This document shows positions 1 through 8,506 of a stretch of DNA of 64,000 nt, piece after piece. The translations under genes and the position numbers were made by a program. A model generated the notes under the pieces. That model saw nothing but the letters and a program-made list of their open reading frames with translations. It searched no databases and was not told the DNA's origin. The DNA comes from Vulcanisaeta thermophila (GTDB lineage: Archaea > Thermoproteota > Thermoprotei > Thermoproteales > Thermocladiaceae): assembly GCF_001748385.1 (NCBI RefSeq), contig NZ_BCLI01000004.1, positions 496,001 through 560,000 on the forward strand, in the 5' to 3' direction. The first letter of the stretch is position 1. Every line of letters starts with the position of its first letter.

Positions 1-428
1 TAATTCCTGATCTTCCTGCCCTTATGAACAGCCGCGTGCACAATAACCACATTATCCACATTAAGGCCCCTGTAGGTGGCGTTATTCTCCAGGTTCTTAA
101 GAACCTCCAGGTAGGCCTTGGCGACCTTAACGGGCCACTTGGCCACGGGCCACCCCTCCCATGGCGTTGTGTGGTGTGCCTGCTTCTTCGTGAACCTCCT
201 GATTGGTACAGGTAGCTCGCCCTTGATTACCTTGTTCAGGTAATCCTCGGCCTGCTTTATGGTGAAGCCCCTAATGAACCTGGCCACCTCCACAGCCTTC
301 TTCCAACTAATCCTATACTCATAACCCAACGCCTTGGCAATCTGATCCCCACTCACCTCAACTCCATACGTCTCCTTAACCCGTTTTATAATGCCCTCAG
401 GCTTAACGGACCAATCAATCCTCGACAT
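1..428 (-). CDS. rpl22: 50S ribosomal protein uL22 (L22), C-terminus beyond window
   Basis: The reverse strand is open from an ATG at 428 to the window edge (142 codons visible). The product has the archaeal L22 pattern: an N-terminal segment, then ARFIRG, a VPIRR-like basic loop, KWPVKVAKAYLE and an ENNATYRGL/VIVHAA segment followed by HKGRKI. L22 binds 23S rRNA and lines the exit tunnel with its hairpin. A TATA-like stretch at 449-457 is centred 25 nt before the ATG, so a leaderless start is likely and the gene appears to head its own transcript, inside the 3' end of the neighbouring peptidase spacer. The C-terminus lies outside the window. Identification is by recognised family sequence; confidence is high. 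Confidence 0.93.
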   Translation of the reverse strand, partial: MSRIDWSVKPEGIIKRVKETYGVEVSGDQIAKALGYEYRISWKKAVEVARFIRGFTIKQAEDYLNKVIKGELPVPIRRFTKKQAHHTTPWEGWPVAKWPVKVAKAYLEVLKNLENNATYRGLNVDNVVIVHAAVHKGRKIRN

Positions 429-448
429 CCCATGAAGCTAAGACCCAA

Positions 449-457
449 TATTTAAAA
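449..457 (-). promoter_or_regulatory. TATA element of uL22
   Basis: A/T-rich element (TTTTAAATA on the minus strand) centred about 25 nt before the uL22 ATG, the spacing expected for a leaderless archaeal transcript. Confidence 0.5.
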
Positions 458-461
458 ACAT

Positions 462-1673
462 TTACCTCCCAGGACCTTCGGAAATTGCCTTAACAAGCAA
501 CGCATAAATAAGCCCTGCCCTCACGACATCGCCCAGCTCCACATACTCATCAGGACCATGGGACACCGATACACTACCTGGGCCGTACGTAACCGCATCC
601 ACACCCCTCTGCTGGAAGTACCTAGTGTCCACGGGCCACCTTGAAATCACCACATTGGGCTTCACGCCCAATAATTCATTAATGATAATGCCTAACCTAC
701 CCGCCAACTCACCCTGCGTGTTAATGCCGGGCTCTACTGCATTTACAACCTCAACCTCAACCTTAGACCTAACCTCATGCTTAATACTATCTATGAACTC
801 CACCACCTCACTCACCGCTTCATCAACATGCTCTGTGGGTATTAACCTCCTATCCATGGAGAAGGCAAAGTAGCCAGGCACGGTGCTGTAACCATGACCA
901 CCCCGCACAAGCCCACCTAGTGATACCGTGGCGTTCGCGTTCATGAATCTCCTGCTCTCAACCTTAGGCTTCAATTTCCTAATGATCTCACTAGCCACAA
1001 TCGCACAGTCCTCGAAGGCATTCACGCCAAGCCAGGGTGTTGATGCGTGGGCATCAATACCCCTACAGGTAATTAGGAGATGCACCACGCCCATACTCCC
1101 AACCCACACATTATCAAGCCCAGTGGGCTCCGCAACCAGGGCGTACCTGGGGACCTCCATGTTATTGATTAAGTAACCAACACCCGTGGCCCCACCCAAC
1201 TCCTCATCTGGTGTGAAGGAGGCCTCCGCACACCCGTCTATCCTCAATTCCTCAAGGAACCTAAACATCAGCAGCACGGCCGTAACCCCACCCTTATCAT
1301 CACTGGCACCCCTGCCATAAACCCTACCATTAACAACCCTGGGCTTGAAGGGCTCAGTCAGCATCCACCCATTACCTCCGGGAACCACGTCGTAATGCGC
1401 GTTGAAGTGAATGATGGGTTTACCAGCGCATGTACGGGCCAGCACCACGTAGCGTGGATACCCAGACCACTGGGGGTAGTTGCTGCGGACATAATCATCG
1501 GGCACTCTGATAACCTTAACAACAAGCCCAAGCCCGCTCAGTAACTCGCTTAGGTAGTTCGCGGCTTCCTCATAGTGACTCCCAGGGGGAGCCTCGGTCC
1601 TTATTGATATTAGTCTCGATAGGACCTCGGCAGCGAAGTCCACATGCTCCTTACGAATGAGTGAATTAATCAT
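462..1673 (-). CDS. M20 family metallopeptidase (ArgE/DapE-like deacylase)
   Basis: This 403-residue protein has the hallmarks of M20 dinuclear zinc hydrolases: HFNAHYDVVPGG (metal His and Asp, about residue 90), GRGASDDKGG (bridging Asp), TPDEELGG (catalytic Glu-Glu pair), VAEPTG, and a late SVSHGPDE segment carrying a metal His. The central dimerisation domain lies between. Members remove acyl groups from amino acids or hydrolyse small peptides (acetylornithine, succinyl-diaminopimelate, carboxypeptidase substrates). The exact substrate cannot be told from sequence, and no Arg or Lys biosynthesis genes flank it. The ATG at 1673 lies 2 nt after the glycosyltransferase stop, so the two genes are probably co-transcribed. 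Confidence 0.85.
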   Translation of the reverse strand: MINSLIRKEHVDFAAEVLSRLISIRTEAPPGSHYEEAANYLSELLSGLGLVVKVIRVPDDYVRSNYPQWSGYPRYVVLARTCAGKPIIHFNAHYDVVPGGNGWMLTEPFKPRVVNGRVYGRGASDDKGGVTAVLLMFRFLEELRIDGCAEASFTPDEELGGATGVGYLINNMEVPRYALVAEPTGLDNVWVGSMGVVHLLITCRGIDAHASTPWLGVNAFEDCAIVASEIIRKLKPKVESRRFMNANATVSLGGLVRGGHGYSTVPGYFAFSMDRRLIPTEHVDEAVSEVVEFIDSIKHEVRSKVEVEVVNAVEPGINTQGELAGRLGIIINELLGVKPNVVISRWPVDTRYFQQRGVDAVTYGPGSVSVSHGPDEYVELGDVVRAGLIYALLVKAISEGPGR

Positions 1674-1675
1674 AC

Positions 1676-2677
1676 TTAGTCCTGGACCAACTCCCTGTAC
1701 ACATTAAGTAGTTGGGCACCCACGGTGCTTGGTGAGTGCCTCTGCACAATCAACGCCTTAGCCCTGGCCCCCAGCTCCATTGCGTACTCAGGTGAGTCAA
1801 TGAGCTCCCTGGTGTTATCGAGGAAGCACTTAACATCATTAACATCACACACAATACCAGCATCCCCAATTATCTCGGGTATGGGATCCACATTGGACGC
1901 CACCACGGGTATCCCATAACTCATCGCCTCAAGCGCCGTGAAACCAAATGCATCACCCCTCGTGGGGAATAATAACACATCGAACTCAGCCATTAACTTT
2001 AGAAGCTCATCCCTACTCATGGGCTCGTGGTACTCAATACCCTCAATCCTCCTGGGGCTCCTACCCACATAGACCTTCCTAACGTACCTTGGGAGCTTGG
2101 ACATAACGCTCTCCGCGATGTCCCCACCCTTCCTTGTGTACTCCACGCCGATGAACCCCACGGTGATCTTATCATCAAACCTCCTCTGTCTGGTCACCAT
2201 GGGTGGAGGAACCACCCTAACGTCCCTAAACCCCTCCTCCTCAAGCCCATCCCTGCTCCACCTGGTCCATGTGATCATGATCACATCATCCCTATTGAAT
2301 AGGTACCTAAAGGTTCTCAGGGCCAACCTATAAAGTGCGGAGTTCCTCGGCTTATTAAGGTACTTTTCGAATAGATTAAATAATGGTTGATCCATTTCCT
2401 GAACCCACGGTGAATGTGGTATGTAGAGGTTTAGGAAGAACGCATGTATTGGCTTGTTCAGCCTTATGGAGTACGTGGGCTCCACAATGGCCTTAAGGAC
2501 CCACTTAATAGTTGTGTCCCTGGTTATGTAGAAGTCCTCACTAGATGGACGTAGCCTAATGGGGTCCTCAATAACCCTGTAGGTAACACCGGGCGGTGGG
2601 TGCTCAAGCCTAAGCCTTATCCCAGTCCTAATGCCCCCACTAATCCTATCCCTACTCACTATCATGTTAATAATCAT
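1676..2677 (-). CDS. GT4-like glycosyltransferase (group 1)
   Basis: The 333-residue product ends in a GT-B C-terminal domain: VGFIGVEYTRKGGD, FDVLLFPTRGDAFGFTALEAM, YGIPVVASNV and PEIIGDAGIV are the nucleotide-sugar binding and E-x7-E-type segments of family GT4. The N-terminal half is more divergent. It probably transfers a sugar from a nucleotide donor to a lipid or surface glycan in the cytosol. The ATG at 2677 sits 26 nt from an ATTAATAAAT element. The next upstream gene is a sugar nucleotidyltransferase, which fits glycan synthesis. Acceptor and linkage are unknown. Confidence 0.78.
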   Translation of the reverse strand: MIINMIVSRDRISGGIRTGIRLRLEHPPPGVTYRVIEDPIRLRPSSEDFYITRDTTIKWVLKAIVEPTYSIRLNKPIHAFFLNLYIPHSPWVQEMDQPLFNLFEKYLNKPRNSALYRLALRTFRYLFNRDDVIMITWTRWSRDGLEEEGFRDVRVVPPPMVTRQRRFDDKITVGFIGVEYTRKGGDIAESVMSKLPRYVRKVYVGRSPRRIEGIEYHEPMSRDELLKLMAEFDVLLFPTRGDAFGFTALEAMSYGIPVVASNVDPIPEIIGDAGIVCDVNDVKCFLDNTRELIDSPEYAMELGARAKALIVQRHSPSTVGAQLLNVYRELVQD

Positions 2678-2759
2678 TACAAAAGACCCTAATCCACAAC
2701 ATTAATAAATGTTTGTAACATTCCCATGATAAAGAGAAGTAGGTAATACGTAACCTCCA

Positions 2760-3539
2760 CTAACCCCTCTCCTGAAATGTCCTGGTCAGTGTTTCATAGT
2801 AATTATGTGGGTCGCCAATGCTCAACCATGAATCCCCACTAAGCAGTAAACCATAAACCTCACCACCACCCCTTATCAATTCCTCAATACCGTAAGTCAA
2901 CTCCAACTCACCCCCCTCATTCCTCACACTCCTCAGTGCATCGAATATCTTTCTCCTGAAGATGTAAACGGCTGATATGGCAATGTTGGACTTGGGTTCA
3001 CGGGGCTTCTCCTCAACATGGAGAACCCTAAGAAGCCTGAACCCCCTGTACTCACCCTCAGACCTCACCATGGCAACCCCGTACCTGGATGGATTATTAA
3101 CCTCACGCAGAAACAACAATGCATCAGGTTTAACCTCATTAAATAACTCAACACCCTCCCTATACCCCATAGTTAATGAGCCATCATCAGCATGGACAAA
3201 GAACTCATCAGCATTAATAAAACCCTCAGCCCTGAGGACTGCATCACCAAAGCCCATGGGCCTCACCTGGAATGTGAAGGCCAGTGATACGCCATCGAGT
3301 GCGTTTGTGAATACCTTATCCATTAGGTAATCCATGAGGGGCTTTCCATTCCTCCCAAGCACTATTAGGAAGTTCGTGACACCAGCATCTCTAAGCCTAC
3401 CCATTATCACGTCGATCATGGGGACCAGGGCATAATCCCCATTGTGAAACACTGGGAGTAGTGCCTTGGGCATTATCAAGGTCATACTTCTCATCCTACT
3501 ACCAAGCCCAGCCGCTGTTATGACGGCCCACTTAATCAT
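2760..3539 (-). CDS. Sugar-phosphate nucleotidyltransferase
   Basis: This 259-residue protein starts AVITAAGLGSRM and continues to MPKALLPV, the G-x-G-x-R and PK signature of NTP:sugar-1-phosphate transferases. An H-A-D-D metal-binding segment (FVHADDGS) and VEEKPREPKSN follow, then ISAVYIFRR. It makes a nucleotide-activated sugar such as UDP- or dTDP-glucose. There is no left-handed beta-helix acyltransferase tail, so it is the short monofunctional type. A TATA-like element about 26 nt before the ATG suggests its own leaderless promoter. It may supply donor for the neighbouring GT4 enzyme; which nucleotide and sugar it uses is not resolved. Confidence 0.8.
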   Translation of the reverse strand: MIKWAVITAAGLGSRMRSMTLIMPKALLPVFHNGDYALVPMIDVIMGRLRDAGVTNFLIVLGRNGKPLMDYLMDKVFTNALDGVSLAFTFQVRPMGFGDAVLRAEGFINADEFFVHADDGSLTMGYREGVELFNEVKPDALLFLREVNNPSRYGVAMVRSEGEYRGFRLLRVLHVEEKPREPKSNIAISAVYIFRRKIFDALRSVRNEGGELELTYGIEELIRGGGEVYGLLLSGDSWLSIGDPHNYYETLTRTFQERG

Positions 3540-3598
3540 TTATGAAGCCTCCTAAACTAATTATTAAAGTTTTATCGCTATAGATATCGAATAAGCAA

Positions 3599-5881
3599 TC
3601 ACAGGTAATCGAGTATAGAGCCCCCACGTCCATGACGCGCCTCGCCAGTTTTAGCTTCAGACTTTACACTTAACTTGACAACCCTGCCCTCACTCACTAA
3701 CTTCCTAGCCTGCTCCACAACACTCCTCGCCAACCTATCACCAAAACCCCTAATACCACTTAAAACCCTGGGATCCGCATTAGCCACATCCTCCACAGTC
3801 CTGAACCCAGCATTGTATAGGGCCCTGGCCCTAACCCTACCCACACCCTCAAGGTTAATAACCAACTCCAGAAGCTCCTCCCTAACCCCGTAAGTCAACC
3901 TCCACCTAAGGATGTCCAGCCTCTCCGCGTGCTTCCTCATCCCGAGGGCGAGGGCTAATTTGTAAACTGCGTTCACGAGCCACTCCATTAAGTCACTGTA
4001 AACCCTCAGGTCCCCAGGGCCCACGTCATAATTCTTGTAAAGCTCGTCCTCACTGGCCTCATTGGCCCAGTCCAGGAGCATGTGCGCTGTCTTTATCGTT
4101 GACAGGTAATCCTCGAGCTCTTCATCCTCATACTCCCCATTCTCAATCTCATCCCTGGTTAATGGGGGCTTTACCAGGAATTGGTCCCAATTATTAAGGA
4201 GCTCCTCAACGTAATCATCGAACTCACCCCTCCTAACCCTGACCCTGGGCACATCCCTGGACTGCACCACCAGGTGTATGTAGCCCAGGTCCGTGGTCTC
4301 CTCGGCACTCCTCAACCCACGTATGTACAGGCTGGCTAGGTATGGGTCCAGGTAAAGGTTATTAACCAGGTTACCCAGCTCCGTGGCGCGGAGATTATCA
4401 CCCACGCGCTCCAGGAAGCCCATTTCAACGAGTGATGAAACCACATCCTCAATACGCCTCCTCAGTATCCCCGAAAGCACGGAATTCCCCTGAAAACCAC
4501 CCTGGAGGTAGCCCAGGGTTGACGAAACGTACCTCATGACGTCATCCAGCGTACCCGCGTAGCCGCTGGCTATTGCCGAGAGCAACTGAGTGGGTAGGTT
4601 CCTCTCGTTGAAGAACTTTGACGTTACAGCCTCCACGTTGGCGTTTATGTAATTCCTCATTAGGTAATCCACCTCATCCTCATGCCTAGCCACTAGAATG
4701 GCCTCACCGTAGGGATCAAGCCCAGGCCTACCAGCCCTGCCCGCCATCTGCTTATACTCCATCACGGGGAGCTCCACCATGCCTATACCAGGCTCGTAAC
4801 GCCTATACTCATGTATAATGACCCTCCTGGCCGGTAGGTTAACACCGGCGGCTAGCGTTGTCGTGGCCGCAACAACCCTCAACACCCTATCCCTAAAGGC
4901 GCCCTCCACCAACGCCCTGGTGCCCATGTCAAGCCCTGCGTGGTGGAACGAGACACCGCACCTAATAACCCTAGCCAACTCCTCACCGAGTATCCTGGAC
5001 TGTGATGACTCCAAAACCTCACTGGCCAATGCCGCCAACTCCCTGGGCTCTATCAACTTAACACCATAATTACAAATGTAATTGGCCATTTGCTGAGCCA
5101 GCTTAACGGTGTTAGACCTGGAATTCGTGAATATGAGGACCTGCCCACCATCCAGTAGTGTGTCGATTGCCAGGGTTATCACTGGATTACCAAGGTCCTT
5201 AACGGCCCTTGTGGCCCCATCAGCATAGTAAATAACACCATCGTAATAAACACCCTCCTTGAGGGGCACGGGCCTCCAATGGGATGAAACAAGCTCCGCA
5301 TCCAAATACCTCGCTATCTCCTCGGCATTACCCACGGTTGCCGAGAGGGCTAGGATCTGCATGGGTAGGCCCAGGGCCTTGACCTTAGCTATTATGGACT
5401 CGATTATGGGCCCCCTCTTATCATCATTAATATAGTGAACCTCATCAACAACCAGGATACCCACGTTCCTTAACCAACCAGCCCTATGCCTCAGGAGGCT
5501 ATCAAGCTTCTCATACGTGGTAACCACTATGTCGTAATCCGAGAGCCAAGCATCCTCCTTATCATACTCGCCAGTACTCACGGCAATCCTAATGCCCATC
5601 TTCTCGTAAACCCTAAGATCACTGGCCTTTTCATAGGCCAACGCCCTGAGGGGCACGGTCAGGATTGCCTTAGCCCCCCTGGTTAGTACGGTGTTTACCA
5701 TGGCCAGCTCGGCCATTAGGGTCTTGCCCGTGGCCGTGGTGGTGGATAGGACCATGTTCCTGCCATTGAATAGGCCCTTAACCACGGCCTCCTCCTGCGG
5801 TGGGTAAAGCTCCCTAATCCCCCTCTCCCTCGCTATGAATTCCCTAAGAACCTCAGGCACTGGTAATTCATCAACCCTCAT
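3599..5881 (-). CDS. hel308: Hel308-type Ski2-like DNA helicase
   Basis: The roughly 760-residue protein has the SF2 Ski2/Hel308 architecture. A YPPQEEAV Q-motif is followed by Walker A TTATGKT, DEVH box, ALSATVGN (motif III), VLIFTNSR and motif VI QMAGRAGRPG. Winged-helix and ratchet domains follow, then helix-hairpin-helix segments near the end (EGVGRVRARALYNAGF, IRGFGDRLA). Archaeal Hel308 unwinds lagging strands at stalled forks. A TTG at 5893 would add four residues; I prefer the ATG at 5881 because the TATA box at 5909-5916 puts the transcript start at about 5886. It is divergent from the small gene at 5966. Confidence 0.93.
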   Translation of the reverse strand: MRVDELPVPEVLREFIARERGIRELYPPQEEAVVKGLFNGRNMVLSTTTATGKTLMAELAMVNTVLTRGAKAILTVPLRALAYEKASDLRVYEKMGIRIAVSTGEYDKEDAWLSDYDIVVTTYEKLDSLLRHRAGWLRNVGILVVDEVHYINDDKRGPIIESIIAKVKALGLPMQILALSATVGNAEEIARYLDAELVSSHWRPVPLKEGVYYDGVIYYADGATRAVKDLGNPVITLAIDTLLDGGQVLIFTNSRSNTVKLAQQMANYICNYGVKLIEPRELAALASEVLESSQSRILGEELARVIRCGVSFHHAGLDMGTRALVEGAFRDRVLRVVAATTTLAAGVNLPARRVIIHEYRRYEPGIGMVELPVMEYKQMAGRAGRPGLDPYGEAILVARHEDEVDYLMRNYINANVEAVTSKFFNERNLPTQLLSAIASGYAGTLDDVMRYVSSTLGYLQGGFQGNSVLSGILRRRIEDVVSSLVEMGFLERVGDNLRATELGNLVNNLYLDPYLASLYIRGLRSAEETTDLGYIHLVVQSRDVPRVRVRRGEFDDYVEELLNNWDQFLVKPPLTRDEIENGEYEDEELEDYLSTIKTAHMLLDWANEASEDELYKNYDVGPGDLRVYSDLMEWLVNAVYKLALALGMRKHAERLDILRWRLTYGVREELLELVINLEGVGRVRARALYNAGFRTVEDVANADPRVLSGIRGFGDRLARSVVEQARKLVSEGRVVKLSVKSEAKTGEARHGRGGSILDYL

Positions 5882-5908
5882 TAATACCGCCAATAAGTAA
5901 CCCCTGAG

Positions 5909-5946
5909 TATTTAAACCACAAACCCTGAACCAAACCTATTTAAGT
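5909..5946. promoter_or_regulatory. Divergent TATA pair between Hel308 and the 5966 gene
   Basis: TATTTAAA at 5909-5916 serves the minus-strand helicase and CTATTTAAGT at 5937-5946 the plus-strand small gene. Each is centred about 25-30 nt before its start codon, so both transcripts are probably leaderless. The two elements lie within 40 bp of each other. Confidence 0.55.
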
Positions 5947-5965
5947 CCCTGTAATACAGCTATCC

Positions 5966-6310
5966 GTGGTTGGGCCTTTTAGGCGCGGCGGTGCGGATTC
6001 GCTGGTCAGGGTGAGGCATGCCCTGGCATCAGACCTGCGATCCTACGTTGATGCACTGAATAGAGTAATAGAGTCAGTGATGGAGGTTGGTGGGGAGGGC
6101 AGGGACAGGAGGGAGTTAATCAGGATTATTGACTTAATAATGGCCAGGGAATTAACGGCACTACTAACCCTGGAATCCCAATTACTAAAGCGACTAAGGA
6201 CCAAGCTACTCTCCAGGGAGATGAGGGGCATAATAGATGACCTGGTGAGGAGCATTGATGATGCTGTGATGGATCTGGAGTACTACGAGGGTAGGAAAAT
6301 GAGTGAATAA
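5966..6310 (+). CDS. Hypothetical all-helical small protein
   Basis: This 114-residue protein is rich in Arg, Glu and Leu with long amphipathic helices and no Cys, and I recognise no catalytic motif. The GTG start at 5966 is favoured because the TATA box at 5937-5946 lies 25 nt upstream. It is divergent from Hel308 and runs tail to tail with the FAD oxidoreductase (stops about 5 nt apart). The spacing of hydrophobic residues would fit a four-helix bundle or a PhoU/HEPN-like fold, but that is only a guess from composition. Confidence 0.6.
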   Translation: MVGPFRRGGADSLVRVRHALASDLRSYVDALNRVIESVMEVGGEGRDRRELIRIIDLIMARELTALLTLESQLLKRLRTKLLSREMRGIIDDLVRSIDDAVMDLEYYEGRKMSE

Positions 6311-6315
6311 CGCAA

Positions 6316-7416
6316 TCAGCCCACGCATAACTCATGAGCCTCAACGCCAATGCCCCAATCGCTGGGCCAACCACCGAGAAACCTAGTGGTGAGGTAGGCC
6401 TTGGCGTAGTCATCCCACGTACCCCTGATGATGTAATTAACCAGGGCCTTAGCCAACGCAGGGCCCACCTCAGCGGCATAGCCATCGAAGCCGCCAATTA
6501 CGTAAAGGTCATCAACCCCCCACGGACCCACCAGGGGTAACGTGTCCGGTGTTAACTCGCAGTAACCATACCTAGACGCCACTGGAAGCGCAACGCCGAG
6601 TCTAAGCCTAACCTTCCTAGTAATCTCCTCAGTGAACCACGGATCCACCCCATCCCCAGCGCCCAACCCCTTAATTGCGGCATTACCATCACCAGCTACC
6701 ACGATGTGCTCCCTAAATGCGGTGGCATCGAGGGGCCTCATGTACATACCCAATACGTAGTCATAAACAATGAAGCCAAGCCCCCTCATGGTCATGAAGG
6801 CAGCCGCCTGGCACTTATACGGCTTAAGAGGTGCATTAAGTCCCAGGGACTTAATTAGTAGTGAATTCCAGGCACCACTAGCGAGGATTACGTAATCACC
6901 CTTTAAGACCTCACCATTGACAATAACCCTCAGCTCATTACCAACGAGTTTAAGGGATGCACGACCCCTAATGAAGTTTGGTCTCTCCCTCAACCTCTCC
7001 ATGAGCCTTTGAATACGGATTAGGTGATCGCCACCCCTTGCCATCACCATAACCTCACCATTAACAACGCCCCTAATGGCATGGCGTTCCTCAATGAACT
7101 CCATCTTGGCGCCCGCAGAGTTCCATAGGTTTATTAGGTTCTTCAATTCCCCAAAGCAGGAACTAGGCACTATGGTTATGGAGGGCACATCAACCATAAT
7201 GTCCACGTTGAAGTACTGGCTAATTTCACCATACACATCCCTGGAGATCCTGGCCAATTCTACATCACTGGGTATCCTCAGCAGGACCGAGTGAATCAAT
7301 GGAGCCCTGGGCCTTTGTAAATCGGCGTCTACAATCACGAAATTCACATCATTAATGGTAAGTAGAGCGCCAAGCAGGGTACCGATCACCCCACCACCAA
7401 TGATAACGACCCTCAC
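6316..7416 (-). CDS. FAD-dependent amino-acid oxidase-like oxidoreductase (DAO family)
   Basis: The N-terminus VVIIGGGVIGTLLGALL is a dinucleotide-binding Rossmann motif followed by an acidic strand end (VDAD). The C-terminal ELTPDTLPLVGPWG and YVIGGFDGYAAEVGPALAKAL are typical of the DAO superfamily (sarcosine, glycine or D-amino-acid oxidases and dehydrogenases; 366 residues is a normal length). It would oxidise a secondary or D-amine, passing electrons to oxygen or a carrier. The GTG at 7416 begins directly at the Rossmann strand. It lies 22 nt after homoserine kinase on the same strand and is probably co-transcribed. Substrate unknown. Confidence 0.8.
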   Translation of the reverse strand: MRVVIIGGGVIGTLLGALLTINDVNFVIVDADLQRPRAPLIHSVLLRIPSDVELARISRDVYGEISQYFNVDIMVDVPSITIVPSSCFGELKNLINLWNSAGAKMEFIEERHAIRGVVNGEVMVMARGGDHLIRIQRLMERLRERPNFIRGRASLKLVGNELRVIVNGEVLKGDYVILASGAWNSLLIKSLGLNAPLKPYKCQAAAFMTMRGLGFIVYDYVLGMYMRPLDATAFREHIVVAGDGNAAIKGLGAGDGVDPWFTEEITRKVRLRLGVALPVASRYGYCELTPDTLPLVGPWGVDDLYVIGGFDGYAAEVGPALAKALVNYIIRGTWDDYAKAYLTTRFLGGWPSDWGIGVEAHELCVG

Positions 7417-7438
7417 GAAGCGCGGGCATCGGGAGTAA

Positions 7439-8365
7439 TTAAATAGTTAATCCCTCAACCTCAACAACACCCTGATTACTGGGCCTGGTAACCACGACCT
7501 CGAAATCACGAGCACCATTGCTCCTAAGGTGATTAACCAAGTCATCAATAATGGGCCTCTCCTTAAAGACACCAAACATCGAGGGGCCAGCGCCAGAAAG
7601 GGCCACGCCGAGTGCGCCAGCCTTTAGTAAGGCATCCTTAACGACCCCATAATGCCCATAGAGCTTGGCCCTACTGGGTTCCACAATAACATCACCCATA
7701 ACGGCCCTACCCAGCACGTCAGCATCACCACTCATTAGTGAGTAGATTATCATGCCGAGGTATGATGCATTGTTCTTAAACTCATTAATACCCACAACGT
7801 CTGGAACCACCTTACGCATCTCACCAGTACTAACCTTACTACCCGCAATCACGACCACAAACCAAACATTATCATTAACCGAAACCTTAACCACATCACC
7901 AGTCAATGGGTTTATCAAAACGAGACCACCCAGGAGTGAGGCGGAGACATTATCCATATGGGGTGCGCCTGCCGATACAACCTCGCCCTGAGCCGCAACC
8001 CTCACTAAATCCCTGGCACTAAGCCCCGTATTAAGTAACTCATTGAGTAGGTACGCAATGGCAGCAGCATCAGCACCACTACTACCAAGGCCGCTGGCTG
8101 GTTTGATACCTTTATTAATAACTACATTCACGGAGAAACCACGCCCAGTAAACCCCCTAAACCACTCAACCACGGGGTAAATGGTGGTCTCCCTGAAGTC
8201 CCTGGGGACGGCGCTGGCGTACTTACCCACGAACCTCACAGAGTCAGCACCAAAACCCCCAACCTCAGCACAAACAACGTCAAAGGGCTCCCTGAGGGCT
8301 ATGGCCACCACATCAAATCCAGGCCCAAGGTTTGCAATGGATGCTGGGCTCCTTACGCAAAGCAT
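7439..8365 (-). CDS. thrB: Homoserine kinase
   Basis: This is a 308-residue GHMP kinase. It starts with SPASIANLGPGFDVVAIAL, has the ATP-binding GLGSSGADAAA loop near residue 95 and the C-terminal GVALSGAGPSMFGVF glycine motif. The early NLGPGFD block is typical of ThrB rather than mevalonate or shikimate kinases. It phosphorylates homoserine for threonine synthesis. The ATG at 8365 lies 26-27 nt after an ATATATAATT element, giving a leaderless start. No threonine synthase is nearby. Confidence 0.9.
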   Translation of the reverse strand: MLCVRSPASIANLGPGFDVVAIALREPFDVVCAEVGGFGADSVRFVGKYASAVPRDFRETTIYPVVEWFRGFTGRGFSVNVVINKGIKPASGLGSSGADAAAIAYLLNELLNTGLSARDLVRVAAQGEVVSAGAPHMDNVSASLLGGLVLINPLTGDVVKVSVNDNVWFVVVIAGSKVSTGEMRKVVPDVVGINEFKNNASYLGMIIYSLMSGDADVLGRAVMGDVIVEPSRAKLYGHYGVVKDALLKAGALGVALSGAGPSMFGVFKERPIIDDLVNHLRSNGARDFEVVVTRPSNQGVVEVEGLTI

Positions 8366-8412
8366 TCACAGCATCCCTGACCAACCAATATATAATTATT
8401 ACCACCACATAA

Positions 8413-8439
8413 ACCCCACAATCAACTCTATAGTGGGGT
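8413..8439. other. Inverted repeat upstream of thrB
   Basis: ACCCCAC at 8413-8419 and GTGGGGT at 8433-8439 form a 7-bp stem with a 13-nt loop. It lies about 50-75 nt upstream of thrB and downstream of the glcF-like stop, so it could be an operator for thrB or a 3'-end hairpin for the oxidase operon. Confidence 0.35.
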
Positions 8440-8506
8440 CAATAAATGATTAAATTCTCTAATTCTCTATATAAAACATTATGACCATAAGAGCTCAATT
8501 ACGCTA

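Noticed and set aside
24-215. Plus-strand small ORF
   Set aside because: Antisense to the convincing uL22 gene.
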